Of a stretch of 64,000 bases of DNA, positions 27,221 through 35,951 are shown one piece after another. Each line of letters starts with the position of its first letter. The stretch's first letter is position 1. A program made the translations under genes and the position numbers. Origin of the DNA: Microbacterium sp. MYb45 (GTDB lineage Bacteria > Actinomycetota > Actinomycetes > Actinomycetales > Microbacteriaceae); NCBI RefSeq assembly GCF_002979655.1, contig NZ_PCPG01000001.1, positions 1,054,001-1,118,000 on the forward strand, given 5' to 3'. Below the pieces are notes generated by a model, which had not been told where the DNA came from, searched no databases, and saw only the letters and a program-made list of their open reading frames with translations.

Positions 27221-28369
27221 GTGACCACTTTCCCGGCAGCTCCCGGAGCGGACCACCCTTCAGACGACATCATCGCACTCGTGCGCGAACTTGTGACCCG
27301 CGAGTCGCCCACCCGCGATGCCGTGGCGAGCCGCAGCATCGCCGATCTCCTCACCGGATGGTTCGAGGGCGTCGGCGGGGAGGTCCGCCAGGAGCCGACC
27401 GCCGCGGGAACGGATCTCGTCATCGACGTCGCCGGAGCCGGCGATCCGTACCTCCTGATCGGTCACACCGACACCGTGTGGCCGGAGGGCACCCTCGACG
27501 GCGCGCTGCCCTGGTCTCAGCAGGGCGACGTCGTGCGCGGGCCCGGCGCCTACGACATGAAGGCCGGGATCGTGGTCATGCTCGAAGCCCTGCGGCGACT
27601 TCAGCCGCTCCCGCGCGAACGCCGCAGAGCCGTGCGCATCGTCCTGGTCGCCGACGAGGAGGTCGGCTCGCCCGAGTCGGGTCCCCTGCTCGCCGAACGC
27701 GCACGCGGAGCTGTCGCGGCCATCGGATTCGAGTCGCCACATCCGGACGGCGCCCTCAAGGTCGGCAGGCGCGGGAGCGCACGGGTCAGGATCGCGGTCA
27801 CCGGGCGCGCCGCACACGCCGCCCTCGACCCCGAGCACGGCATCTCCGCCGTGGACGAGCTCGTCGATCAGTTGATGCGGGTGCGAGAGATCGTCGCGGA
27901 TCCCGCCTTGCCGGGACCCGTGCTCTGCAATGTGGGGACGATCTCCGGTGGCGCCCGCGCCAACGTGATCCCCGCACGGGCAGAGGCGGAGATCGGTCTC
28001 CGCTTCACCGATCCGGTCACCGAGGAGCGGGTGATGCGGGCACTCGCCGCACTGCGGCCCGTCCGCGCCGGTGCGGAGATCGTCGTCGAGACCCTGAGCG
28101 CCCGCCCTGCCTGGGTCGCCTCCGCGCAGGACGCCGCGCTGGTGGCGGCCATCGAACGGTCCGCCGCCGGCATCGGACAGCGCATCGAGGCGCGTCCGGC
28201 GGCCGGCGCGGGCGACACCAATCTGCTGGGCGCCCTCGGGCTGCCGACGGTCGACGGATTCGGACCCCGCGGAGGCGGCGCGCATGCGGAGGACGAGCAC
28301 TTCCTGCGCTCCTCCCTCGGCGAGCGCATCGCACTCCTGCGTGCCGTGCTCACCCTGCCCGCGGAGTGA
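27221..28369 (+). CDS. M20-family zinc peptidase / N-acyl-amino-acid deacylase
   Basis: Cytosolic metallohydrolase of 382 residues with a dimerisation (lid) domain. Metal ligands and base are in place: H82 (GHTDTV), D112 (DMKAG), the E146-E147 pair (ADEEVGS), an FES-PHPDGA ligand region and the C-terminal GGAHAEDEH histidine. M20 enzymes include carboxypeptidase G2-like and N-succinyl-amino-acid hydrolases. GTG 27221 is my start; an in-frame ATG at 27170 is possible but has poor spacing. Divergent from the GNAT/NSAR genes and leads the plus-strand arm, so it can supply the final hydrolysis in a D-to-L amino acid route. Confidence 0.87.
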   Translation: MTTFPAAPGADHPSDDIIALVRELVTRESPTRDAVASRSIADLLTGWFEGVGGEVRQEPTAAGTDLVIDVAGAGDPYLLIGHTDTVWPEGTLDGALPWSQQGDVVRGPGAYDMKAGIVVMLEALRRLQPLPRERRRAVRIVLVADEEVGSPESGPLLAERARGAVAAIGFESPHPDGALKVGRRGSARVRIAVTGRAAHAALDPEHGISAVDELVDQLMRVREIVADPALPGPVLCNVGTISGGARANVIPARAEAEIGLRFTDPVTEERVMRALAALRPVRAGAEIVVETLSARPAWVASAQDAALVAAIERSAAGIGQRIEARPAAGAGDTNLLGALGLPTVDGFGPRGGGAHAEDEHFLRSSLGERIALLRAVLTLPAE

Positions 28370-28658
28370 GGATACGATTCCCGTTTGCGCCCTGATCACG
28401 CTGATCCGAGGGATACGTTCCGGATCTCAGGACGGAAATACCGCATCTTCGAACTCCCTTCGCGTGGGGCGCATCCTTGCATCCGCATGTTTCCGGGCTG
28501 TTACACCCGGAAAGCAACCTGCGCCCAGATGCCGACTAGCGAAAAATCTTCGACGATACGCAACGAATCCCTTGACCCGGAGGCAGACTTCCGCTTGCAT
28601 GGTCTCCACCGACCCGGCTTCATCGTGGATCCGGGCGGTGCCCGAAGGGACTTCTTCT
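28370..28658 (+). other. Upstream region of the second binding-protein gene
   Basis: 289 bases without a credible gene and visibly less GC-rich than the surrounding coding DNA. It holds the predicted promoter at 28572-28600 and a GAAGGGA ribosome site at about 28643. I see no strong terminator for the M20 gene, so read-through into the transporter genes is possible. Confidence 0.45.
28572..28600 (+). promoter_or_regulatory. Predicted promoter of transporter system 2
   Basis: TTGACC (28572-28577), 17 bases, TTGCAT (28595-28600). The -35 match is good, the -10 modest. Transcription would begin about 50 bases before the ATG at 28659. Confidence 0.4.
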
Positions 28659-30491
28659 ATGCGTCTTGCCCCCCGCTCCAGAACAGCACGAAGTCTGACC
28701 GCCGCTGCGATCGCCTCCGCGCTCCTCATCGCTGCTCCCGCCGGTGCCGCTCAGGCGCAGTCCGTGAGTGCCGCGACCGAATCCCCCGCCTCCGAGACCA
28801 CGTTGCGCATCGCGACGTCCGGCTTCGTCGACACGTTCAACCCGTTCATCTCGATCTACCTGACGCCGACGAACATCATCCGCTACGTGTACGAGTCCCT
28901 CGTGCAGAACGACGCCGAGGACGGTTCCCCCACCAAGGGCCTCGCCGACTCCTGGGAGGCCAGCGACGGCGGCCAGACCTGGACCTTCACCCTGCAGGAC
29001 GATCTCACCTGGTCGGACGGCGAGCCGATCACCTCGGCCGATGTGAAGTACACCTACGACCAGATGATGACCGTGCCGGCCCTCGGGACCGCGAACGGCA
29101 ACCTCGTCTCCAACTTCGACTCGGTCGAGACCCCCGACGACAAGACCGTGGTGATCTCGCTCAAGACGCCGCAGGCACCCAACCCCGGCTCCGAGATCCC
29201 GATCGTCCCGCAGCACATCTGGGAGGCGGTCGACGACCCGACCACGTTCGCGAACGACTCCGAGGTGGTCGGCTCCGGCCCCTTCGTCCTGGACAGCTAC
29301 TCGGCCAACCAGTCGATCGTGCTCAAGGCGAACAAGAACTTCTGGCGTGGTGCCCCCAAGATCGACGCGATCCAGTACGTGTACTACACCAACTCGGACG
29401 CCCAGGTGCAGGCGCTGAAGGCCGGCGACGTCGACCTCGTCTCGGGCCTCACCCCGACGCAGTTCGAGGCGCTCGACGGCGTCGAGGGCATCACGACCCA
29501 TTCCGGGATCGGCCGCCGCTATCACTCGATCAGCATCAACCTGGGCCAGCAGACCCGCGAGAACGTGCCCTACGGCACCGGTAACGCGGCGCTGAAGGAC
29601 CTCGAGGTCCGACAGGCGATCCGCCTCGGCACCGACACGGAGACGCTGCTCGACAAGGTGCTCTCCGGCGAGGGCGTGCAGGCCACCAGCTTCATCCCCG
29701 CGTCCTTCCCGAAGTGGCACCTCTCGGACGACGACGAGGTGATCGTCGGATTCGACCCCGACGCAGCGAAGGCGAAGCTCGACGACGCGGGCTGGGTGCC
29801 CGCTGCCGACGGCATCAGGGAGAAGGACGGACAGCGTCTGAGCCTGCGCCTGCTGACGGACGCCGACGACTCGAACGAGCAGTCCATCGCCGAGTTCTTC
29901 GTCCCGTGGATGAAGGACATCGGGATCGAGATCGCGGTCGAGTCGACCGACTCGGACACCATCAGCGCGAAGGCCACGTCCGGCGACTACGACCTGTACT
30001 TCAGCGGATGGTCCGTCAACCCCGACCCCGACTACCAGCTCGGCATCAACACCTGCATGAACCTGCCCACGGCGACAGACGGCACCGGCGGCACCACGCA
30101 GGACGGCTACTGCAACCCCGAGTTCGACGAGCTGTACGCCCAGCAGCGCTCGGAGACCGACGAGGAGAAGCGCCAGGAGATCGTGCACGACATGCTGGCA
30201 CTGAACTACACCGACACGGCGCAGGTCGCCACCTGGTACGCCAACTCGCTCGAGGCCTACCGCTCCGACCGCTTCACCGGCTTCACCCTGCAGCCCAAGG
30301 ACGGCGGCATCATCGCGAACCAGGCCGGCTACTGGGGCTACCTCACGGTAGAACCCGTCGAGGGCGCGACCGCCAGCGGCACCGGCACGAACACCGGACT
30401 CATCATCGGAGGCATCGTGGTGGGAGTGGTCCTCATCGGAGGACTGGTCTTCTTCCTGATCCGTCGTCGCAACATCGCCGACGTCGAATGA
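28659..30491 (+). CDS. Peptide ABC transporter substrate-binding protein with C-terminal membrane anchor (system 2)
   Basis: 610 residues, family 5 solute-binding fold (ETTLRIATSGFVDTFNP, LADSWEASDGGQTWTFTLQDDLTWSDGEPITSADVKYT). The N-terminus is a Sec signal peptide ending in AAQAQS with no lipobox cysteine. Instead the C-terminus has one hydrophobic segment (about 580-601) followed by RRR, so the protein is anchored at its C-terminus with the binding domain outside. ATG 28659 has GAAGGGA 9-10 bases upstream. A strong hairpin follows the stop codon, ahead of the permease genes. Confidence 0.93.
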   Translation: MRLAPRSRTARSLTAAAIASALLIAAPAGAAQAQSVSAATESPASETTLRIATSGFVDTFNPFISIYLTPTNIIRYVYESLVQNDAEDGSPTKGLADSWEASDGGQTWTFTLQDDLTWSDGEPITSADVKYTYDQMMTVPALGTANGNLVSNFDSVETPDDKTVVISLKTPQAPNPGSEIPIVPQHIWEAVDDPTTFANDSEVVGSGPFVLDSYSANQSIVLKANKNFWRGAPKIDAIQYVYYTNSDAQVQALKAGDVDLVSGLTPTQFEALDGVEGITTHSGIGRRYHSISINLGQQTRENVPYGTGNAALKDLEVRQAIRLGTDTETLLDKVLSGEGVQATSFIPASFPKWHLSDDDEVIVGFDPDAAKAKLDDAGWVPAADGIREKDGQRLSLRLLTDADDSNEQSIAEFFVPWMKDIGIEIAVESTDSDTISAKATSGDYDLYFSGWSVNPDPDYQLGINTCMNLPTATDGTGGTTQDGYCNPEFDELYAQQRSETDEEKRQEIVHDMLALNYTDTAQVATWYANSLEAYRSDRFTGFTLQPKDGGIIANQAGYWGYLTVEPVEGATASGTGTNTGLIIGGIVVGVVLIGGLVFFLIRRRNIADVE

Positions 30492-30498
30492 CTCCAGC

Positions 30499-30539
30499 GA
30501 GACGCCGCGGGCGGCGGGCATCCGCCCCCGCGGCGTCTC
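30499..30539 (+). terminator. Intercistronic hairpin between binding protein 2 and its permeases
   Basis: A 13-bp perfect stem (gagacgccgcggg at 30499-30511 with cccgcggcgtctc at 30527-30539). No T-run follows, and a clean AAGGAG site plus ATG lie only 24 bases on. It is therefore probably a 3'-protecting or partial-termination element that keeps binding-protein mRNA more abundant than permease mRNA. Confidence 0.7.
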
Positions 30540-30562
30540 CCGGTCCGCTGTAAGGAGACTTC

Positions 30563-31606
30563 ATGTCGAACGCGGTTCCCCCATCCACATCCGCCATCGC
30601 CACCAGCGCCGCAGCCGAGGAGCAGCCGAGAGGTCTCGGCGGCCTCCGCTACTTCCTGGTCAAGCTGGGCGGCGCGGCCATCAGCATGGCGATGGTCATC
30701 CTCCTCGGATTCTTCGCCTTCAAGATCCTGCCCGGAGACCCGGTCGCATCGATCGCGCGCGAGCGCGGCATGAGCGCCGAACAGGTGGCGCAGCTGCGCG
30801 AGCAGCTCGGCCTGAACAAGCCCCTGTGGCAGCAGTTCTTCGACTACCTCGGCAACGTCTTCACGCTGAACTTCGGCACGAGCTACGTGTACCGCACCTC
30901 GGTCTCCGAACTCATCGGCATGTATTTCTGGAACACGATCCTCCTCACCGGCACCGCGGCGATCATCGCCATCGCCCTCGGCCTGTGGCTCGGGCAGAAG
31001 GCCGCGTGGAAGCACGGCTCCACCTTCGACCGCATCGTCTCGGGCACCTCGCTGGTGTTCTGGTCGGTCCCGACGTTCTGGCTCGCCCTGCTGCTGCTGA
31101 TGATCTTCGGCGGCACGCTGCACTGGTTCCCCACCGGCGGGATGGTCTCCCCCAACCCGCCCACCGATCCCGTCGGCGCCGTCCTCGACGTGATCTCGCA
31201 CATGGTCCTGCCCGTGATCACGATGGTCGCCGTCGTCTATGCGCAGTACCTGATGGTGATGCGCAGCTCGCTCCTGGAGGAGATGGGCGCCGACTATCTC
31301 ACGACCGCGCGCGCGAAGGGACTACGGGAAGACCTCGTGCGCCGCCGCCACGCCGTCCCCAACGCCCTGCTCCCGACCGTCACCCTCGTCTTCATGCACA
31401 TCGGCGGGCTGATCGCCGGGGCGGTGACGGTGGAGACCGTGTTCTCGTGGCCCGGACTGGGCAAGCTCACCTTCGAGGCCATCTCCGGTCCCGACCTGCC
31501 CCTCCTGCAGGGCACCTTCGTGGTGTTCTCCACGATCATCATCGTGATGAACCTCATCGCGGACCTCATCTACCGTCAGCTCGACCCGAGGGTGAGGCGC
31601 GCATGA
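30563..31606 (+). CDS. Peptide ABC transporter permease, DppB-like (system 2)
   Basis: 347 residues, six membrane helices after a Ser/Ala-rich cytosolic N-terminus. FKILPGDPVASIARERGMSAEQVAQLREQLGLNKPLWQQF is the DppB-type first periplasmic segment, and TTARAKGLREDLVRRRHAVPNALLP is the EAA loop. ATG 30563 has AAGGAG 6 bases upstream. It overlaps the following permease by 4 bases (ATGA). Confidence 0.93.
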   Translation: MSNAVPPSTSAIATSAAAEEQPRGLGGLRYFLVKLGGAAISMAMVILLGFFAFKILPGDPVASIARERGMSAEQVAQLREQLGLNKPLWQQFFDYLGNVFTLNFGTSYVYRTSVSELIGMYFWNTILLTGTAAIIAIALGLWLGQKAAWKHGSTFDRIVSGTSLVFWSVPTFWLALLLLMIFGGTLHWFPTGGMVSPNPPTDPVGAVLDVISHMVLPVITMVAVVYAQYLMVMRSSLLEEMGADYLTTARAKGLREDLVRRRHAVPNALLPTVTLVFMHIGGLIAGAVTVETVFSWPGLGKLTFEAISGPDLPLLQGTFVVFSTIIIVMNLIADLIYRQLDPRVRRA

Positions 31607-32517
31607 GCACGGCATCCACTTCCATCCGCTCGCCCCGCGCGCTCGCCTGGCACCGCCGTGGGGCGGCGTTCGCCGACTTCTGCCGCCAGTTCACGCACCA
31701 CCGCGCGGGCATGGTCGGTCTGATCTTCCTGGTCATCGTCGCGGCAGTGGCGATCCTGGCACCGGTGATCGCACCCTCGAGCATGCTCGACGTCACCAAG
31801 CTCGTCGACCCGGAGCGGTTCGCGCCGCCCTCGTGGCAGCACCCGCTCGGCACCGATCAACAGGGCCGCGAGATCTGGGTCCGCATGGTGTGGGGGGCGC
31901 GCGTCTCCCTTCTGGTCGGACTCGCGGCCACCGCCATGTCGATGGTCATCGGCACACTGGTCGGGCTCTCCGCCGGTCACTTCACCGGCTTCTTCGGCGG
32001 CCTGATGATGCGCATCATCGACTTCTTCCTCGTGCTGCCCTCGCTCATCCTCGCGATCGTGCTCTCCTCGGTGCTCAGCCGCGGTGTCTGGACGATCATC
32101 ATCGCGATCGGGCTCACCTCCTGGGCGGGCACGGCGCGCGTGGTGCGGGCGCAGACCCTGTCGATCGAATCGCGCGACTACATCGAGCGCTCGCGGGCCC
32201 TCGGCGCCGGCCACTGGCACATCATCATCAAGCACCTCCTCCCCGGCGTGCTGCCTCTGGTGCTCGCCAACACCACGCTCACAGTGGGTTCGGCGATCAT
32301 CTCCGAGTCCACGCTGGCGTTCCTCGGGCTCGGCGACACCACGCTGCAGTCCTGGGGCTCGATCCTGAAGAACGCGATGGACGTGTCCGCGGCGACCAGC
32401 GGCTACTGGTGGTACGTGCTCGTGCCCGGTATCGCGATCGTCCTGGTGGTGCTGTCGTTCACCCTGATGGGCCGCGCCGTCGAGAACATCACGAACCCGA
32501 CGCTGAGGAGCCGATGA
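31603..32517 (+). CDS. Peptide ABC transporter permease, DppC-like (system 2)
   Basis: 304 residues. It has the DppC-type HPLGTDQQGREIWVRMVWGARVSL near residue 85, six membrane helices and the EAA loop ERSRALGAGHWHIIIKHLLPG. ATG 31603 is set by the overlap with the DppB stop; the frame is open upstream only as a shadow. It ends 1 base before the ATPase start. Confidence 0.93.
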   Translation: MSTASTSIRSPRALAWHRRGAAFADFCRQFTHHRAGMVGLIFLVIVAAVAILAPVIAPSSMLDVTKLVDPERFAPPSWQHPLGTDQQGREIWVRMVWGARVSLLVGLAATAMSMVIGTLVGLSAGHFTGFFGGLMMRIIDFFLVLPSLILAIVLSSVLSRGVWTIIIAIGLTSWAGTARVVRAQTLSIESRDYIERSRALGAGHWHIIIKHLLPGVLPLVLANTTLTVGSAIISESTLAFLGLGDTTLQSWGSILKNAMDVSAATSGYWWYVLVPGIAIVLVVLSFTLMGRAVENITNPTLRSR

Positions 32518-32518
32518 C

Positions 32519-34168
32519 ATGCCCGATCTGATCTTCGACGACGTCTCGATCACCTACCGCACCGCCGGGCGCGCCGGGCGGGACGAGGTCGCCGCCGTCC
32601 GCAACGTCTCACTGACGCTGCCGGCGGGCCAGACGCTCGGCATCGCCGGGGAGTCGGGGTCCGGTAAATCGACCCTGGCGATGAGCGTGCTGCGCCTGCT
32701 GCCCCACAACGCACGCCTGAGCGGCCGCGTGCTCCTGGGCGACCAGGACGTCGCGGAGCTCTCCTTCGGCCAGCTCCGCGCGGTGCGCTGGGCGCAGACC
32801 TCCATCGTGTTCCAGGGGGCGATGCACTCGCTGAACCCGGTACGGACCGTGGGCTGGCAGCTGCTCGAGGCCCTGGAGCTGCACGCGTCGGATCGCTGGA
32901 AGAGCGAGAAGGGCCGCAAGCAGCGCATGGCGGAGCTGCTGGATGTCGTCGACCTCCCGCAGCAGAAGTCCGAGTCGTACCCGCACGAACTCTCCGGCGG
33001 CCAGAAGCAGCGGGTGATGATCGCGATGGCCCTGGCGTGCGACCCCGAGGTCATCATCGCCGATGAGCCGACGACCGCTCTCGATGTCATCGTGCAGAAG
33101 CAGATCCTCGACATGATCTCGCGGCTCGTCTCCGAGCGCGGCATCTCGATGCTGATGATCAGCCACGACCTGTCGGTCCTCGCGACGGCGTGCCAGCGCA
33201 TCGCCATCATGCGCGACGGCGAACTCGTCGAGGTCGGTGAGAGCTACGCCGTCTGCACGCGTCCGACGCAGGACTACACCCGGCAGCTGGCCGACGCCTT
33301 CCCCACCATCGGCGACCCGGCCTCCCGCCTGGCGCCGGTGACCCGGCACGGGCAGGACGCCGACGAGGTGCCGGACATCGCCCATGGCGACGAGGTGCTG
33401 CTGGAGGCCCGCGGGGTCAACGTCACTTATCGATCGGGTAGTCGGCCGGTGCACGCCGTGCGCGACGTCGACCTCACCGTGCGTCGAGGCGAGATCGTCG
33501 CGCTCGTCGGACAATCCGGTTCAGGGAAGTCGACACTCGCCAGGGCGCTCATGGGCCTGCAGCCCGCCGACCCCGGCTCCCGGATCCTCTTCGACGGCGC
33601 GGAGATGCCCACGAAGGGCCGCGACCTCGCGCACTTCCGCTCCCAGGTGCAGCTCGTGCTCCAGGACCCCTGGGCCGCGCTGAACCCGAAGCACAGCGTG
33701 TACGAGTCGGTCGCCGAAGGTCTACGGGTGCAGCGCTTCACAGGCGACGAACGCGAGCGCGTGGCCCAGAGCCTCACTGATGCCGAGATGACGCCGCCGG
33801 AGAGGTTCTTCAGCGCCATCCCGCAGGAGCTCAGCGGCGGGCAGCGCCAGCGCGTGGTGATCGCCGGTGCCCTCGCCGTGCAGCCGCAGATGCTCATCGC
33901 CGACGAACCCGTCGCTTCGCTCGACGCCTCGGTGCGGGGAGAGATCCTCGGCCTGCTGCTCGACCTGCGCCGGCGGCTCGGACTCTCCGCGCTCGTCATC
34001 ACGCACGATTTGGGTCTCGCCTGGAACATCGCCCACAGCGTCGCCGTGATGTACCGCGGGGAGATCGTCGAACGGGGCACGACCGAGGAGGTCCTGTTGA
34101 ATCCACAGCACGAGTACACCCGGCATCTGCTCTCCGCAGCACCGCGCATCGAGGAGCAGCCGGCATGA
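32519..34168 (+). CDS. Peptide ABC transporter ATPase, DppD-DppF fusion (system 2)
   Basis: 549 residues with two ABC modules: GESGSGKST (about 43-51), LSGGQKQRVMIAMAL, IIADEPTTALD; then GQSGSGKST (about 328), LSGGQRQRVVIAGAL, LIADEPVASLD. The module order and size match the fused ATPase of system 1, but the sequences differ clearly, so the two transporters are not a recent duplication. The stop overlaps the LD-carboxypeptidase start by 4 bases, linking import directly to a peptidoglycan-peptide hydrolase. Confidence 0.94.
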   Translation: MPDLIFDDVSITYRTAGRAGRDEVAAVRNVSLTLPAGQTLGIAGESGSGKSTLAMSVLRLLPHNARLSGRVLLGDQDVAELSFGQLRAVRWAQTSIVFQGAMHSLNPVRTVGWQLLEALELHASDRWKSEKGRKQRMAELLDVVDLPQQKSESYPHELSGGQKQRVMIAMALACDPEVIIADEPTTALDVIVQKQILDMISRLVSERGISMLMISHDLSVLATACQRIAIMRDGELVEVGESYAVCTRPTQDYTRQLADAFPTIGDPASRLAPVTRHGQDADEVPDIAHGDEVLLEARGVNVTYRSGSRPVHAVRDVDLTVRRGEIVALVGQSGSGKSTLARALMGLQPADPGSRILFDGAEMPTKGRDLAHFRSQVQLVLQDPWAALNPKHSVYESVAEGLRVQRFTGDERERVAQSLTDAEMTPPERFFSAIPQELSGGQRQRVVIAGALAVQPQMLIADEPVASLDASVRGEILGLLLDLRRRLGLSALVITHDLGLAWNIAHSVAVMYRGEIVERGTTEEVLLNPQHEYTRHLLSAAPRIEEQPA

Positions 34169-35118
34169 CCCGCACGACCTCTCCTTACCTCGACTCCGCC
34201 CCGCTGCAGCCCGGAGACACCGTGGCGATCGTCTCGCCGTCCGGGCCGGGGAACGAGGAGAACACGCAGCGCGCGGTCGACTACTACGAGTCATGGGGTC
34301 TGCGGGTGCGGGTGGGCGACCACGTGCTCACCCCGCACCCGCGCGCGTCGTACCTCGCCGGTCCCGACGATGTGCGCCGCTCGGATCTCGTCGATGCGTG
34401 GATGGACCCGGACGTGGATGCCGTCGTGGCCGCCCGGGGCGGGTACGGGGCACTGCGACTGCTCGACGGCATCGACTGGGCGGAGATGCGCCGCGGAGCG
34501 CTGCGGCGCGACGGTCGCCCGAAGCTCCTCACCGGCTCCTCCGACATCACCGCGCTGCACGAGACCATGCGCGCGCACCTGGACCAGGCGACGCTGTTCT
34601 GCCCGATGGCGGGCAACAACGTCTTCCGCGACTCGGAACAGGTGCGCGCCGACGTGCAGCGGTGGTTGTTCGAGCCCTGGCGCGGACGCGAGCTGATCGG
34701 CCCGAAGACCGAGGTGATGACACCGGGGCGCGCGGTCGGGCGTTTCACCGGCGGCAATCTCAGCCTGCTCGCCGCCGGGCTCGGCGCCCCCGAGGCTGCC
34801 GTGCCGGCTCCCGGCATCCTTTTCCTCGAGGACATCACCGAGGAGCCCTACCGGCTGGACAGCTTCGTGACGCAGCTGCGGAGGGCGGGGCGACTCGCGC
34901 AGGCGAACGGGATCGTGCTGGGCTCCTGGCACGAATGCGGCGACCTCGAGCTCGTGCACGCCCTCATGCGCGACGAGTTCCAGGACACCGGCGTGCCCGT
35001 GCTGTGGGAGCAGGGCTTCGGGCACGACCCGCACGCCCTGACGATCCCCCTCGGCGTCGACGGCGTCCTCGACGCGATGACGGACGAGCCGCGACTCACG
35101 GTGGGAGTGCCCGGATGA
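34165..35118 (+). CDS. S66-family LD-carboxypeptidase (LdcA / MccF-like)
   Basis: 317 residues. Nucleophile S126 is in GSSDIT (124-129). The catalytic Glu is expected in the LFLEDITEEPYRLD block (about 230) and the His in GFGHDPHALTIPLG (about 293). LdcA enzymes release the terminal D-alanine from L-Ala-gamma-D-Glu-meso-DAP-D-Ala tetrapeptides in murein recycling; MccF relatives cleave microcin C. Lacking a signal peptide, it would act on imported peptides. Its 4-base overlap with both the transporter ATPase and the next serine hydrolase argues for a shared job. Confidence 0.9.
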   Translation: MTRTTSPYLDSAPLQPGDTVAIVSPSGPGNEENTQRAVDYYESWGLRVRVGDHVLTPHPRASYLAGPDDVRRSDLVDAWMDPDVDAVVAARGGYGALRLLDGIDWAEMRRGALRRDGRPKLLTGSSDITALHETMRAHLDQATLFCPMAGNNVFRDSEQVRADVQRWLFEPWRGRELIGPKTEVMTPGRAVGRFTGGNLSLLAAGLGAPEAAVPAPGILFLEDITEEPYRLDSFVTQLRRAGRLAQANGIVLGSWHECGDLELVHALMRDEFQDTGVPVLWEQGFGHDPHALTIPLGVDGVLDAMTDEPRLTVGVPG

Positions 35119-35951
35119 TCGCCGTGCCGACCCTCGATCCCCGTATCACCTGGTCGGTGCGGATGATCGACGCCGACAGCGGCGCCACCCTCGCCGAGCA
35201 CGACCCACACGTGCAGTGCGAGACCGCCAGCATCGGCAAGATCTTCCTCCTGCTCGAAGTCGCGCGCCGACTCGAAGACGGCACGCTCGATCCGGATCAG
35301 CCGGTCGCCATCCCGGAGGGGCACCGCGTGGAGGACTCCGGTCTGCTCTACCGGATGCGCAATCAGGGTATCGGCGTGCACGACGCCGCCCTCCTCGTCG
35401 GCGCGGTGAGCGACAACCTCGCCACGAACGCCCTCATCCACCTGTGCGGCCTCGAGTCCGTGCGCGCCGTCGCGCCGGCCCTCGGATACACGCAGACCTC
35501 GCTGCACGACTACATCCGCAACGAGCGCACGCCCGACCTGCCCTGGACACCGTCGTACGGCACCGCGGCGGAACTGGCCGACCTGATGCGCCGCCTCGGT
35601 GCCGGTGAGGCCTTCTCCCCCGCGGTGAGCGCACGCGTGCTCGACTGGCTGGCCGCCGACACCGACACGTCCATGACCGCCGATGCCTTCCTGCTCGACC
35701 CGCTCGCCCACGTGGACGCCGAGTACCAGGGCATGGTCCTGCGGCACAAGACCGGCAGCGTCGGATTCGCCCGCGTCGACACCGGCCTGCTCCGCGGCCC
35801 CGTCGCGACCGTCGCCTACGCGGTGGCCGCGAACTGGAAGCAGAGTCCGACCGATCTGCGCGCGCCCGTCATCGACGGTATGAGAGACATCGGAGAGCGG
35901 ATCCGACTGCATGTCACCGGGCTCGCGCGTGACGAGACGGGGCTCGCATGA
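35115..35951 (+). CDS. Class-A beta-lactamase-fold serine hydrolase, cytosolic, copy 1
   Basis: 278 residues from ATG 35115. The three class-A active-site elements are present: SIGK (39-42), SDN (99-101) and HKTG (211-214). No signal peptide. The omega-loop ExxLN motif carrying the deacylating glutamate of true class-A beta-lactamases cannot be found; the matching region reads HDYIRNERTPDLPW. It overlaps both neighbours by 4 bases. Its location beside LdcA suggests a peptide or amide substrate rather than a drug. Pair partner of the next gene. Confidence 0.85.
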   Translation: MIAVPTLDPRITWSVRMIDADSGATLAEHDPHVQCETASIGKIFLLLEVARRLEDGTLDPDQPVAIPEGHRVEDSGLLYRMRNQGIGVHDAALLVGAVSDNLATNALIHLCGLESVRAVAPALGYTQTSLHDYIRNERTPDLPWTPSYGTAAELADLMRRLGAGEAFSPAVSARVLDWLAADTDTSMTADAFLLDPLAHVDAEYQGMVLRHKTGSVGFARVDTGLLRGPVATVAYAVAANWKQSPTDLRAPVIDGMRDIGERIRLHVTGLARDETGLA

